The position numbers and the translations under genes are program-made. The notes below the pieces were generated by a model that was not told the origin of the DNA, made no database searches, and saw nothing but the letters and a program-made list of their open reading frames with translations. Positions 24,098-33,472 of a stretch of 43,894 nt of DNA are shown here, piece by piece (positions within the stretch are counted from its first letter, which is position 1; the number at the start of each line of letters is the position of its first letter). The stretch is from Microcaldota archaeon (lineage in GTDB: Archaea; Micrarchaeota; Micrarchaeia; Micrarchaeales; CABMGC01): assembly GCA_021803945.1 (NCBI GenBank), contig JAJZKW010000009.1, positions 1 to 43,894 of the forward strand. The letters are read 5' to 3'.

Positions 24098-25315
24098 ATG
24101 GGAAAAGTAATGATAATAGGGGCGGGGGGAGTCGGGCGTGTTGTTGCCCATAAGTGTGCGCAGGTTCCGGAGTCATTCAATGAAATAATGCTTGCAAGCA
24201 GAAACCTCTCGAAATGCGAGAAGATAAAGGCGGAAATAAAGGAAAGGACAGGAAGGGACATAGAAGTTGCCAAAGTAGATGCGGATAATGTCAGCGACTT
24301 GGTTTCGTTGATAAAGAGATTTGGTCCGGACATTGTTGTCAATGTCGCCCTCCCGTACCAGGATCTCAAGATAATGGATGCGTGCCTTGAGGCCGGAGTG
24401 AATTATATAGACACGGCTAATTATGAGCCTCCAGATGTAGCGCACTTTGAATACAGCTGGCAGTGGGCCTATCAGGAAAGGTTCAAGCAGAAGGGCCTGA
24501 TGGCTGTGCTTGGATCTGGGTTCGACCCAGGAGTCTCGAATGTTTTCTGCGCTTACGCACAGAAAAACCTCTTTGATGAGATAAACTATATAGACATACT
24601 TGACTGCAATGCTGGCAATCACGGCCATCCTTTCGCCACGAACTTCAATCCGGAGATAAATATACGCGAAGTCACGCAGGTTGTGAAATATTGGGAGAAT
24701 GGTAGATGGGTTGAAACTCCTCCGATACTGGACCCAAAAAGCGTGCACTTCGGCTTCGACTACCCTGTTGTAGGGACAAAGGAGAGCTATCTCCTCTACC
24801 ATGAAGAGCTTGAATCGCTGGTCAGGAACATAAAGGGCCTCAAAAGGATAAGGTTCTGGATGACTTTCTCTGAAAATTACCTGACGCACCTCAGGGTGCT
24901 CCAGAATATCGGCATGACAAGAATAGACAGCGTGAATTATGATGGAGTTGACGTGGTCCCTATAAAGTTCCTTAAGGCGCTTCTCCCTGATCCTGCTACG
25001 CTTGGGACGAACTATACGGGCAAGACGGTGATAGGGAATGTGATGACCGGGCTCAAGGACGGCAAGACGAGGTCAGTATACATATATAATGTGTGCGACC
25101 ACTCTGAATCGTTCAGGGAAGTCGGAGCGCAGGCAGTTTCCTATACGACAGGGGTGCCTGCGATGATATGCGCGCTTATGGTCATGAAGGGGATCTGGAA
25201 GGGAAAGGGAGTATTTAATATGGAGCAGCTTGACCCTGACCCGTTTATGGAAGCCCTTAACAAGCATGGCCTGCCTTGGAAGCAGGTTGAATTCTCAGGA
25301 GAGCTTCCTAAATAA
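24098..25315 (+). CDS. Carboxynorspermidine/carboxyspermidine synthase (dehydrogenase)
   Basis: A 405-residue saccharopine-dehydrogenase-like enzyme (CANSDH). It condenses a diamine (putrescine or diaminopropane) with L-aspartate 4-semialdehyde and reduces the imine with NADPH, giving carboxyspermidine or carboxynorspermidine. The N-terminal Rossmann motif MIIGAGGVGRVVAHKCAQ, VNVALPYQDLKIMDACLEAG, and GSGFDPGVSNVFCAYAQ are family features. The ATG at 24098 has GGAGG six bases ahead; the track's TTG start is unlikely. It is directly followed by the decarboxylase that uses its product, which fixes the function better than the domain alone. TTTATAAAT (about 24062-24070) is the likely box A. Confidence 0.9.
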   Translation: MGKVMIIGAGGVGRVVAHKCAQVPESFNEIMLASRNLSKCEKIKAEIKERTGRDIEVAKVDADNVSDLVSLIKRFGPDIVVNVALPYQDLKIMDACLEAGVNYIDTANYEPPDVAHFEYSWQWAYQERFKQKGLMAVLGSGFDPGVSNVFCAYAQKNLFDEINYIDILDCNAGNHGHPFATNFNPEINIREVTQVVKYWENGRWVETPPILDPKSVHFGFDYPVVGTKESYLLYHEELESLVRNIKGLKRIRFWMTFSENYLTHLRVLQNIGMTRIDSVNYDGVDVVPIKFLKALLPDPATLGTNYTGKTVIGNVMTGLKDGKTRSVYIYNVCDHSESFREVGAQAVSYTTGVPAMICALMVMKGIWKGKGVFNMEQLDPDPFMEALNKHGLPWKQVEFSGELPK

Positions 25316-26503
25316 GTGCAATGTATGGATAACAAAGCATATCTGAATTGCCTTAAAAATTTCCCTAAAGAAGTCACTGACAGCGTAGAGAGCCCGTGTT
25401 TTTTGGTAAACGAGGGATTGCTTGAGGCCAATCTCAAGGTACTGTCTTCAGTGAAAAAACACACAGGAGCCAAAATCCTGCTTGCGATGAAGGCCTTTGC
25501 AATGCACAGCACTTTTCCGCTTATCAGCAGGTATTTGGATGGCGTATGTGCAAGCGGGCCTATGGAAGCGCGTCTAGGCTTCGAGAAATTCGGGAAAAGC
25601 GTACATACGTTTTCTCCGGCGTATTCGAGTAGGGACATCGAGGACGTTATAAAATATTCGGACACGATAATCTTCAACTCTGTCGGGCAGTGGAAAAGAT
25701 ATAGGGACGCTGTTTCAAAAAGCGGTAAAAAGATTGAGGTAGGATTGCGGGTGAACCCTGGCCATTCTGAAGTTGAAAACAAGCTGTATAATACGACCCT
25801 TGCAGGCTCAAGGCTCGGCATACTTCCGCAGGATCTTGAAGGAGAAGACCTTGAAGGCGTTGATGGACTTCATTTCCATGCCTTATGCGAACAAAACTCC
25901 GATGCACTTGTAAATGTGCTGAAATCGTTTGAGAGGCGCTACGGGAAGTATATACAAAACATGAAATGGGTAAACTTTGGAGGCGGGCACCACATAACAA
26001 GGGGCGGATATGACATAGGCCTTCTGGTAAAGACCCTTAATAGATTCAGGGAAAAGTATGACGTCCAGATTTACCTGGAGCCTGGGGAAGCGGTGGTGCT
26101 GAACTCTGGGGTGCTGGTGGCCACGGTGTTGGATGTAGTGCACAATGGCATGGATATAGCGATATTGGACACGTCAGCAGAAGCGCATATGCCTGACGTG
26201 CTTGCCATGCCATACCGGCCTGATATAATCGGCGCTGAAAGGCCTGGGAGATTGAAGCACACGTACCGCCTCGGTGGGCTGACGTGCCTTGCTGGGGATG
26301 TCATAGGGGACTATTCATTTTCCCACGCGCTTGCGCCTGGAGACAGGGTGGTTTTCCTTGACATGGCCCATTATTCAATGGTGAAGACCACGATGTTTAA
26401 TGGAGTCAGGCATCCGTCAATAGCGCTGTTCAGCCCTGGCAAGAGGACTGCAAAGATAGTAAGGAGGTTCGGATATGAAGACTATAAGAATAGGCTTTCA
26501 TAA
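25316..26503 (+). CDS. nspC: Carboxynorspermidine/carboxyspermidine decarboxylase
   Basis: A 395-residue PLP-dependent fold III (alanine-racemase-like) decarboxylase that makes spermidine or norspermidine. The PLP Lys is in KILLAMKAFAMHS, the substrate-binding region is LRVNPGHSEVENKLYNTTLAGSRLG, HFHALCEQNSD is the NspC-type substitute for the ornithine decarboxylase motif, and LAGDVIGDYSF then AHYSMVKTTMFNG complete the active site. The start is GTG 25316 immediately after the synthase stop, or ATG 25325. It is coupled to the synthase. Confidence 0.93.
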   Translation: MQCMDNKAYLNCLKNFPKEVTDSVESPCFLVNEGLLEANLKVLSSVKKHTGAKILLAMKAFAMHSTFPLISRYLDGVCASGPMEARLGFEKFGKSVHTFSPAYSSRDIEDVIKYSDTIIFNSVGQWKRYRDAVSKSGKKIEVGLRVNPGHSEVENKLYNTTLAGSRLGILPQDLEGEDLEGVDGLHFHALCEQNSDALVNVLKSFERRYGKYIQNMKWVNFGGGHHITRGGYDIGLLVKTLNRFREKYDVQIYLEPGEAVVLNSGVLVATVLDVVHNGMDIAILDTSAEAHMPDVLAMPYRPDIIGAERPGRLKHTYRLGGLTCLAGDVIGDYSFSHALAPGDRVVFLDMAHYSMVKTTMFNGVRHPSIALFSPGKRTAKIVRRFGYEDYKNRLS

Positions 26504-26585
26504 CATTCAGGTTTGAAAGCGGCTCTTGAGGAGTTTTCTTTTCTTGCAGAAAACACATAAATACCAGCCATAATCCATATTTTAT

Positions 26586-27248
26586 ATGCACAGGCACCGT
26601 CATTGGAAGCCAAGCCCGGTAAGGGACACTTATAAGTTTGTTGAAATAAAGGACGCTGTCAGGAAGGGGGACTGGGTAGTACTGAGAGACTCAGACATAT
26701 TGAACAAAAACACAAGGACAAAGGGGCAGTACGAAGCTGCCTTGAAGGACATTTTGCTGGAAAAAGATATTTTGGCGTGGTATGAATCGCCGATATTTGA
26801 GATCCCATCAGCGCGCAGGGGGACAGCATACAGGGACACCTACCCTCCTGATTTCGTTACCACGCTTTTCGTTGGGGGAAAGCAGGTCATAATAGAATTA
26901 CACAATGCCGACAGCGCGTATTTCGAAAGGATGGGGAGGTTTAGGGAGGCCTTTGGGGACAGGTTTTACTACATACTGATAAAAAGCAATCTTGAAAAAC
27001 CTGAAAGCGCGCATACAATGATGGGAGTGGAGGTAGGGGGCAAGAAGTGCGTGGACGAGTTTTGGCACCTTCCAAGGATACATGAAAGCGGCAAGGGCAA
27101 TTATAATAAGAATGACCGCGAAAGATGGCAGGATCTCATCAGAAGGCTCCTGAATGACTTTATATCCAACAGGGCCAACGTAGTGGAATGCGAAGGGGGC
27201 GAATTTGACAAGGCAGCAGCATTGATTAATGTTAAGAGAGCAGCTTAA
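26586..27248 (+). CDS. Uncharacterised protein, possible PD-(D/E)XK-like fold
   Basis: A 220-residue protein I do not recognise by family. The core YPPDFVTTLFVGGKQVIIELH (about 87-107) has the strand-D-strand-E-x-x look of restriction-endonuclease-like folds, with PD then a hydrophobic strand carrying E and a His in place of the usual Lys. FERMGRFREAFGDRFYYILIK that follows fits the next helix and strand. The N-terminus is basic (MHRHRHWKPSPVRDTYKF). A TATA (ACATAAATAC) precedes a short leader. It is 15 bp ahead of TatD, also a nuclease family, so a DNA or RNA processing role is plausible but unproven. Confidence 0.6.
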   Translation: MHRHRHWKPSPVRDTYKFVEIKDAVRKGDWVVLRDSDILNKNTRTKGQYEAALKDILLEKDILAWYESPIFEIPSARRGTAYRDTYPPDFVTTLFVGGKQVIIELHNADSAYFERMGRFREAFGDRFYYILIKSNLEKPESAHTMMGVEVGGKKCVDEFWHLPRIHESGKGNYNKNDRERWQDLIRRLLNDFISNRANVVECEGGEFDKAAALINVKRAA

Positions 27249-27263
27249 AGCAGGGTTGTCTGG

Positions 27264-28022
27264 ATGCTCGACCAGGTTTTGAAGGAAAGGGAGCCCTTGC
27301 TGTCTGTGAATGAGTTGGCGGATGCACATTGCCACCTTGACGCGTTCCCAGATCCTGCAACAACCATAAAGGATGCCAGGTTCGGCGGTGTAAGCACGAT
27401 GATAACTGCCGGAGGGAGCAGGATGTCGAGCCTTGAGGCGATGAGGATAGCCGGAGGCAGCGACGGGGTGTTCGCTGTGATAGGGGTTGACCCACAGAAT
27501 GCCGATAGAGATCGCGGATTTGTGGAGGAGATAGGCAGTTTGATAAAAGCAAACGACAAAGTGGTTGGAATAGGGGAGATAGGGATCGACAACAAGGTAG
27601 GCGCTGAAAAACGGATTCAGGAGGAGGTCTTTGAGAGGCAGATAGAGATCGCGAAGGGCCTGGACTTGCCGATAGTTGTGCACTCCAGGAAGGCCATTGA
27701 CGAGGTAATAGAGATTGTGAAGAGACATAAGGTCAGGAAAGCCTTGTTCCATTTCTTTGAAGGCGACGAGGAAAAAGCAGAGCTGCTGGCCGGCATGGGA
27801 TATATGATATCGATTCCTCCGATAGAGTCCCAGAGGAGGAAAAGGGTTATAAACAAGATTGACATACGTAATATCGCTGTTGAAACGGACTCGCCTGTAG
27901 TTGGCAGGAGCCCCTTGGATGTCATAAGGACTGTCGGCTGGATTGCGGAAATAAAGGGAATCCAGTTCGATGAGGCATCGTTGAGGATAACGCAAAACGT
28001 TAAAAGGCTCTTTTCCATATGA
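27264..28022 (+). CDS. TatD-family metal-dependent hydrolase/DNase
   Basis: A 252-residue TIM-barrel metallohydrolase. Metal and catalytic residues: DAHCHLD (about 20-26), GIGEIGID (Glu), IVVHSRKA (His), FHFFEG (His) and VETDSPVVG (Asp). TatD enzymes act as 3'-5' exonucleases or deoxyribonucleases; archaeal members are little studied. It follows the unknown nuclease-like gene by 15 bp and ends 10 bp before tRNA-Arg(UCU). It begins MLDQVLKEREPLLSVNELAD, with about 15 residues ahead of the first strand; a later start is possible but not indicated. Confidence 0.9.
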   Translation: MLDQVLKEREPLLSVNELADAHCHLDAFPDPATTIKDARFGGVSTMITAGGSRMSSLEAMRIAGGSDGVFAVIGVDPQNADRDRGFVEEIGSLIKANDKVVGIGEIGIDNKVGAEKRIQEEVFERQIEIAKGLDLPIVVHSRKAIDEVIEIVKRHKVRKALFHFFEGDEEKAELLAGMGYMISIPPIESQRRKRVINKIDIRNIAVETDSPVVGRSPLDVIRTVGWIAEIKGIQFDEASLRITQNVKRLFSI

Positions 28023-28032
28023 TTATTGGATT

Positions 28033-28120
28033 GGGCCCGTAGCTCAGCTTGGATAGAGCAGCACCCTTCTAAAAACATGAGGAAAGGTGATGGTCGCGGG
28101 TTCAAATCCCGTCGGGCCCG
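28033..28120 (+). tRNA. tRNA-Arg (TCT) with a short (about 13-nt) intron
   Basis: Acceptor GGGCCCG/CGGGCCC (perfect) with G73, D-stem GCTC/GAGC, anticodon stem GCACC/GGTGA (outermost pair mismatched), and T-arm GCGGG TTCAAAT CCCGT. The anticodon loop reads CTTCTA then 13 extra bases (28072-28084) then A, restoring the loop CTTCTAA with anticodon TCT. The mature length is 75 nt, no CCA encoded. The intron is near the minimum size for archaea and sits at 37/38. Confidence 0.88.
28072..28084 (+). other. tRNA-Arg(TCT) intron, about 13 nt
   Basis: Insertion between A37 and A38. Its exact borders are uncertain because of flanking A residues. Confidence 0.7.
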
Positions 28121-28139
28121 GACTGTTAAAAGTGATAAA

Positions 28140-28409
28140 ATGGCAACGAATCAGGAGCTTGACTCTAAGATATTGCAGATAAAGCAGCAGATAGACATGT
28201 TGCTCAATGATAACAGCGTTCCTAGGAACGTGAAGGTAGCCCTGAGCGAGGCTAGGAATTCCCTGGAACAGGCGGAAGGAGGGTATTCGGTGAGGTCATC
28301 TGCGGCGACGTACAAGATAGACGAGATAAGCAACGATATAAACTTGCCCCCTTACGCCAGGACTGTGATATGGAACCTGTTGAGCAGCCTTGAGTCGATA
28401 AAGGACTGA
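28140..28409 (+). CDS. UPF0147 family protein
   Basis: An 89-residue helical protein (MATNQELDSKILQIKQQIDM ... VIWNLLSSLESIKD) matching the archaea-specific UPF0147 family, of unknown function. The conserved phrase is SVPRNVKVALSEA, and a helix-rich C-terminus ends in NLPPYARTVIWNLLSSLESI. The ORF track extends it into tRNA-Arg; the real ATG is at 28140, preceded by GTGAT as ribosome-binding site. It lies between the tRNA and the PolD genes and may be cotranscribed with the tRNA. Confidence 0.88.
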   Translation: MATNQELDSKILQIKQQIDMLLNDNSVPRNVKVALSEARNSLEQAEGGYSVRSSAATYKIDEISNDINLPPYARTVIWNLLSSLESIKD

Positions 28410-28490
28410 TCTTGTCTTTTTCAATCCGCTACTTCGCGTGCCATATATATAATTAGGGCTCCTTAATGTTTTGGGTACTTCGGTGTTCTT

Positions 28491-30017
28491 ATGTCAGATG
28501 GCGGTTTGGTTGCTGAACTTGCAAGCAGACTTGTTGGGATCGCGATAGTGAGCTCTGACATAGGCGATGATGACATAAAGGGGCAGAACATAGAGTCATT
28601 GACAGCATATATAAGGAACCATTTTGGAGATGGAGAATCGCCAGCACTGCTGGACAGGGAGCTCCTAGTCAAAATAAAGGGTGAGATGCAGGAACCTGCA
28701 CCACAGATAAAAGTTGAGATAGTAAGGAATTCGTCTTTCAATCCCATTGCCAAAGAGATCACGGAGGATTTTGTTATAAGAAATGCCGCTGCGGGAAAGA
28801 CGTCAGGTTCCGTGCCAGACTTCACTGCTTACTTCAACGACAGACTTGACAGGATAAAGGAGATCATATACAACGGACAGGCGAACAAGGCGGCTGGACT
28901 GATGCGCGACATTGAAAGCCTGAAGCAGTATACGAGCGGTAGGGAGGTCGTGATAGCGGGAATGGTGTATGACAAGGTAATAACTAAGAACGGGCATGTG
29001 CTGGTAACGATCGATGACGAGACAGGGACGCAGAAGGTCCTCTTCATGAAGCCCTTTGGCGAAGGGCCTAATGGCGCCATGAGCGAGCTGTTCGCAAAGG
29101 CGCTGAAAATAATAAACGACGAGGTAATAGCAGTGCGGGGGAAGATTTCCGGACCATTCGTCATGGCAAACACGCTGATATATCCTGATGTCCCTGTGCA
29201 CCAGATGAAAAAGACAGAGGATGACATGGCAATAGCATTCACTTCTGACGTGCATGTCGGGAGCAAGCTTTTCGGCGAGAAGCAGTTCGGCAGATTCGTA
29301 GACTGGATGAACGGCAGGTATGACTATAAGAAAGGGCTTGCAGAGAGGATAAAGTATATAGTAGTCAGCGGCGACCTTGTTGACGGCATAGGAGTGTACC
29401 CGAATCAGGAGAGGGAGCTTGCTATAGATGACATATACAAGCAGTACAGCGAGTTCTTCACACTGTTCTCAAAGATACCGGAATATGTGCATATATTCAT
29501 ACTTACCGGAAACCATGATGCGGTGCAGAGGGCCGAGCCGCAGCCGCAGTTGCCTAACGAGTTTTACAAGGACTTCAAGCTTAGCAACATGCACCTTGTC
29601 TCGAATCCGGGGTATGTCACGCTTAACGGAATACGCGTGCTAGGATACCACGGCACATCGCTAGATTCGATAATACAGGGCATACCTGGATGCAGCTACT
29701 CCAAGCCCGAGGGCGCGATGCTGGAGATACTCAAGAGGAGACACCTTTCCCCAATATACGGGGATAACCCAATAGTCCCGTTGAAGAGCGACTCTATGGT
29801 GATAGACAAGGTGCCGGACATACTGCATATGGGCCACCTGCACAAGAACGGATATGCAGAATATCACGGCACGCTTATAGTGAACAGCGGAACCTGGCAG
29901 GAGAGGACTGGATTCCAGGTCAGGATGGGACATGTGCCCACTCCTGCGATCCTTCCTGTATATGAGGCAAAACAGGGAGTCATGTCAACAGTTGACTTCA
30001 ACGGAGCATTCAGTTGA
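28491..30017 (+). CDS. polB: DNA polymerase D small subunit (DP1), 3'-5' exonuclease
   Basis: A 508-residue small subunit of archaeal PolD. An OB domain (about 150-225; VVIAGMVYDKVITKNGHVLV) is followed by a calcineurin-like phosphoesterase domain with SDVHVGSKLFG, VVSGDLVDGIG, LTGNHDAVQRAEPQPQLP, GYHGTSLDSI and MGHLHKNGYAEYHG, the two-metal proofreading nuclease. The N-terminal 110 residues are the usual divergent helical part. The promoter is CATATATATAATT (28441-28453); GGTG sits a few bases before the ATG. Its end overlaps the large subunit start, ensuring coupled synthesis. Confidence 0.95.
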   Translation: MSDGGLVAELASRLVGIAIVSSDIGDDDIKGQNIESLTAYIRNHFGDGESPALLDRELLVKIKGEMQEPAPQIKVEIVRNSSFNPIAKEITEDFVIRNAAAGKTSGSVPDFTAYFNDRLDRIKEIIYNGQANKAAGLMRDIESLKQYTSGREVVIAGMVYDKVITKNGHVLVTIDDETGTQKVLFMKPFGEGPNGAMSELFAKALKIINDEVIAVRGKISGPFVMANTLIYPDVPVHQMKKTEDDMAIAFTSDVHVGSKLFGEKQFGRFVDWMNGRYDYKKGLAERIKYIVVSGDLVDGIGVYPNQERELAIDDIYKQYSEFFTLFSKIPEYVHIFILTGNHDAVQRAEPQPQLPNEFYKDFKLSNMHLVSNPGYVTLNGIRVLGYHGTSLDSIIQGIPGCSYSKPEGAMLEILKRRHLSPIYGDNPIVPLKSDSMVIDKVPDILHMGHLHKNGYAEYHGTLIVNSGTWQERTGFQVRMGHVPTPAILPVYEAKQGVMSTVDFNGAFS

Positions 30018-33000
30018 GGAATATGGAGATCGAGGAATATTTCAGGGTCATGTCTTCTGACTTCGAGAGGGCTTATGCCACTGCAAAGGCCGCCAGGTCG
30101 AAGGGGCTGGATCCAAAGGAGACTGTGGAGATATTTCCGGCTCCCGACATGCCAAGCCGGGTCGAGGGACTCATAAACGTTGGCGGCCTGGCGGACATGA
30201 TAAGGAGGCTGTCGAAAGGGCAGTCGCGTAGCAAGCTTGCATTCAACGCGGTTGAGGAGATCTGCAAGAATGACAGGTTTAGCAATATCGAGACGATAAA
30301 GAGGATTGAGTTTGCCGTTAGGGTAGGCTCTGCCATACTAACGGAGGGAGTGCTGGTGGCCCCTACTGAAGGCATAACAGGGATAAAGAGATACAAGAAC
30401 CCCGATGGCACAGATTATATAGCAGTGCTTTATGCTGGGCCGATAAGGGGAGCGGGAGGCACTGCCGCTGCGCTCTCTGTTGCGCTTGCGGATTATGCGC
30501 GCAGGATGTTCAGTATAGGGGCGTATAAGCCAACGCATGATGAGATAGAGAGATATGTGGAGGAGGTCGAGCTTTATCATTCAAGGTCTGCAAGGCTACA
30601 GTACAAGCCGTCGGACGACGACCTGCGCACGATAATAAGCAACTGCCCAGTATGCGTGGATGGGGTGCCGTCTGACATGATAGAGGTAGGGGTGCACGCA
30701 AACCTGAAGAGGACGGGATACGATGGCAAGGAAGTCCACATGTCAAACAGGGTAAGAGGAGGGGTGCCGCTGGTATTGTGCGAGGGCATAGCGCAGAAGG
30801 CCAAGAAACTGATCAGAGAGGTGAAGCCGTTCGGGTTGGAATGGGACTGGCTGAACGGGATCATAAAGGTAGATATAAAGAGGTCAGAGCCTGACAGGCC
30901 ACAGATAGGGTTCCTTGACGAGCTTGTTGCTGGAAGGCCCATATTGGCGTATCCAGGACATATTGGGGGGTTCAGGCTCAGGTATGGGAGGAGCAGGCTC
31001 ACAGGCATAGCGGCAAAGGGGTTCAGCCCTGCCACAATGATCATAGCGATGAGCTTCATAGCAGTAGGCACGCAGCTCAAGATGGAGTCTGCAGGGAAGG
31101 GATGCATAGCAGTGCCTGTAGATTCGCTTGAGGGCCCGTTCGTGAAGCTGAAATCTGGGGAATCGATGAGGATAAACGATGCTGAAACCGCGATGATGTA
31201 CAAGGACCAGATAGAGAGGATATTCTCCCTTGGAGACATACTGATAACGTTCGGCGATTTCAGGAAGTCCAATTCGCAGCTTAAGCCCACGAGCTATGTT
31301 GAGGAGCTTTGGGAACTGCAGCTTGAGAAGGCCGGATTCAGAGGCAAGATAGACCATAAAACAATCGGGTTTAATGAGGCCTATGACCTATCGACCAAGT
31401 ATTCGGTTCCGATACACCCTAAATTCCTGCTAGAATTTCAGGCAGTGGACAAGAATAGCATAGTCGAACTTGCAATGCATATAATAAGGAATTCTGAGGC
31501 CATGGGGAGCGACATCTATGGATTGGAGGGGCTTAGCCTTGAGAGGAATGAAAATATAGGAAGGATCCTTGACCTTCTGAACGTGCCGCATAAGCAGACT
31601 CCGGAAAGGATCATTATAGGAGCGGATTTCTCAAAGAGCATAGTATCTTCGCTTGGGCTGGTCGATTCGGACAAAAAAACTTTGAAGGTCAATGAGCTTG
31701 CCATAGACAAGTATGACATGGGCGCGCAGGATGCGCTGGCGATGCTGGGTGCAGTTTCTCCTTATAAAATACCAAGGAGGTCCACATATATAGCCGCAAG
31801 GATAGGCAGGCCTGAGAAGGCGAAGGAGAGGCTGATGAAGCCTGCACCTAACGTACTCTTCCCGATAGGAGGCTTTGGCGGCAGGAACAGGAATATAACC
31901 TCTGCGTATATATCTGGGTCGAAGAGGTTCAGGCCAGATATAAACATTGAGTTGGCCAGGTATAAGTGCTCGAACTGCAAGAGGACAATGCCTTCCTCGT
32001 TCTGCCATGACTGCGGCAAGAGGACATATGTCGAGAGGGTGTGCCCTAACTGCAGGGCTGTCTTGGGCGGCCTGAGATGCGATAGGTGCGGCATGGACAC
32101 TGTGGCTTTCGAGAGCAGGAATGTGGACCTCACGAAGCTGGTGCTTGACGGGATGAAGACCATCGGCATAACCAAGATGCCGGCCGTGGTCAAGGGAGTT
32201 AAGGGCATGATGAGCAGGGACAAGACTATTGAACCCATTGAGAAAGGCATGCTCAGGGCGCTCAACGGAGTGTACATATTCAAGGACGGGACTGCGAGAT
32301 TCGACGCGACAGACGCCCCGATGACCCATTTCTACCCTGAGGAGATAGGAGTGGGTGTAGAAAGGCTGAGGGAACTGGGCTACACTGAGGATTACAAGGG
32401 CAATGAGCTTCTTGATCCGGGCCAGCTGGTGGAGATGAGGCACCAGGACGTGATATTGAGCAGGCACGGAGCCGATTATCTGCTGCGTGTCGCGAAGTTC
32501 GTGGATGGGATGCTGGAAAAAGTATACGGCCTTTCGGCGTTCTACAATGCAGATACTATAGACGACATGATAGGCAAGCAGGTGATAACCCTCTCGCCGC
32601 ACACCTCATGCGGAGTCCTTGGCAGGATTATAGGCTTCACTGATGCAAATGTCGGTTTCGCGCATCCGTACATGATATCTGCGAGGAGGAGGAATTGCGA
32701 CGGGGATGAGGACACCACTATGCTGCTGCTTGATGCACTGATAAACTTCTCGAGGGATTACCTGCCGCAGACGATAGGTGGGACCATGGATACTCCGCTT
32801 ATACTGACGCTGAACGTGAAGCCCGAAGAAGTCGACGACGAAGTGCACGGGATGGAGACTGTAGAGAGATATCCTATTGAATTCTACGAAAAGACCTATA
32901 CTAGTTCCCCGCCTTCTGAGATAAGGATCGGGTGTGTTGAGGACAGGCTCGGCACAAAGGAGATATTTGGGGATATAATGTTTACCCATGGCTCCTCGGC

Positions 33001-33472
33001 AGGAGCGGTGGGGTCGTCGCCTAAGAGGAGCACGTATACGAAGCTTAAGACAATGCAGGAAAAACTCGACGCGGAGTTCGAACTTATGGAGAAGCTTGAA
33101 TGCGTTGATATAGGGGATGCCGCGCGGAAGGTGATAATGAGCCATTTCATACCTGACCTGATAGGGAACCTCCATTCGTTCTCTAAACAGATATTCAGGT
33201 GCTCAGTGTGCAATGCAAAATTCAGACGTGTCCCGCTCTCCGGGGTGTGCATGAGGGATCAGGGCAAGCTCCTGCTCACGATATCGAAAGGCAGCATAGA
33301 GAAGTACCTGAATATTGCGATAACGCTTGCTGAAAAATACGACCTTGACAATTACATAAGGCAGAGGCTCTATCTGATAAAGGATGAAATAGGGGAGATA
33401 TTTGTAGGCATTGATACTGAGGAGTCTGGCACTCCTGACAGGCAACAGTTCAGCCTGCTGAAATTCGTCTGA
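30014..33472 (+). CDS. polC: DNA polymerase D large subunit (DP2)
   Basis: A 1152-residue catalytic subunit of the replicative PolD. Landmarks: LYAGPIRGAGGTAAALSVAL (N-terminal domain), a double zinc ribbon (CSNCKRTMPSSFCHDCGKRT and CPNCRAVLGGLRCDRCG), the active site NADTIDDMIGKQVITLSPHTS and ARRRNCDGDEDTTMLLLDAL (metal-binding Asp residues of the double-psi barrel), and a C-terminal zinc motif CSVCNAKFRRVPLSGVC. It is slightly shorter than euryarchaeal DP2 and has no intein. The start is TTG 30014 overlapping the DP1 stop, or ATG 30023. No PIP motif is obvious; the C-terminus QQFSLLKFV resembles a PCNA-interacting QxxxLxxF end. Confidence 0.96.
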   Translation: MRNMEIEEYFRVMSSDFERAYATAKAARSKGLDPKETVEIFPAPDMPSRVEGLINVGGLADMIRRLSKGQSRSKLAFNAVEEICKNDRFSNIETIKRIEFAVRVGSAILTEGVLVAPTEGITGIKRYKNPDGTDYIAVLYAGPIRGAGGTAAALSVALADYARRMFSIGAYKPTHDEIERYVEEVELYHSRSARLQYKPSDDDLRTIISNCPVCVDGVPSDMIEVGVHANLKRTGYDGKEVHMSNRVRGGVPLVLCEGIAQKAKKLIREVKPFGLEWDWLNGIIKVDIKRSEPDRPQIGFLDELVAGRPILAYPGHIGGFRLRYGRSRLTGIAAKGFSPATMIIAMSFIAVGTQLKMESAGKGCIAVPVDSLEGPFVKLKSGESMRINDAETAMMYKDQIERIFSLGDILITFGDFRKSNSQLKPTSYVEELWELQLEKAGFRGKIDHKTIGFNEAYDLSTKYSVPIHPKFLLEFQAVDKNSIVELAMHIIRNSEAMGSDIYGLEGLSLERNENIGRILDLLNVPHKQTPERIIIGADFSKSIVSSLGLVDSDKKTLKVNELAIDKYDMGAQDALAMLGAVSPYKIPRRSTYIAARIGRPEKAKERLMKPAPNVLFPIGGFGGRNRNITSAYISGSKRFRPDINIELARYKCSNCKRTMPSSFCHDCGKRTYVERVCPNCRAVLGGLRCDRCGMDTVAFESRNVDLTKLVLDGMKTIGITKMPAVVKGVKGMMSRDKTIEPIEKGMLRALNGVYIFKDGTARFDATDAPMTHFYPEEIGVGVERLRELGYTEDYKGNELLDPGQLVEMRHQDVILSRHGADYLLRVAKFVDGMLEKVYGLSAFYNADTIDDMIGKQVITLSPHTSCGVLGRIIGFTDANVGFAHPYMISARRRNCDGDEDTTMLLLDALINFSRDYLPQTIGGTMDTPLILTLNVKPEEVDDEVHGMETVERYPIEFYEKTYTSSPPSEIRIGCVEDRLGTKEIFGDIMFTHGSSAGAVGSSPKRSTYTKLKTMQEKLDAEFELMEKLECVDIGDAARKVIMSHFIPDLIGNLHSFSKQIFRCSVCNAKFRRVPLSGVCMRDQGKLLLTISKGSIEKYLNIAITLAEKYDLDNYIRQRLYLIKDEIGEIFVGIDTEESGTPDRQQFSLLKFV

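Noticed and set aside
28026-28139. N-terminal extension of the UPF0147 ORF
   Set aside because: It is translated tRNA-Arg sequence.
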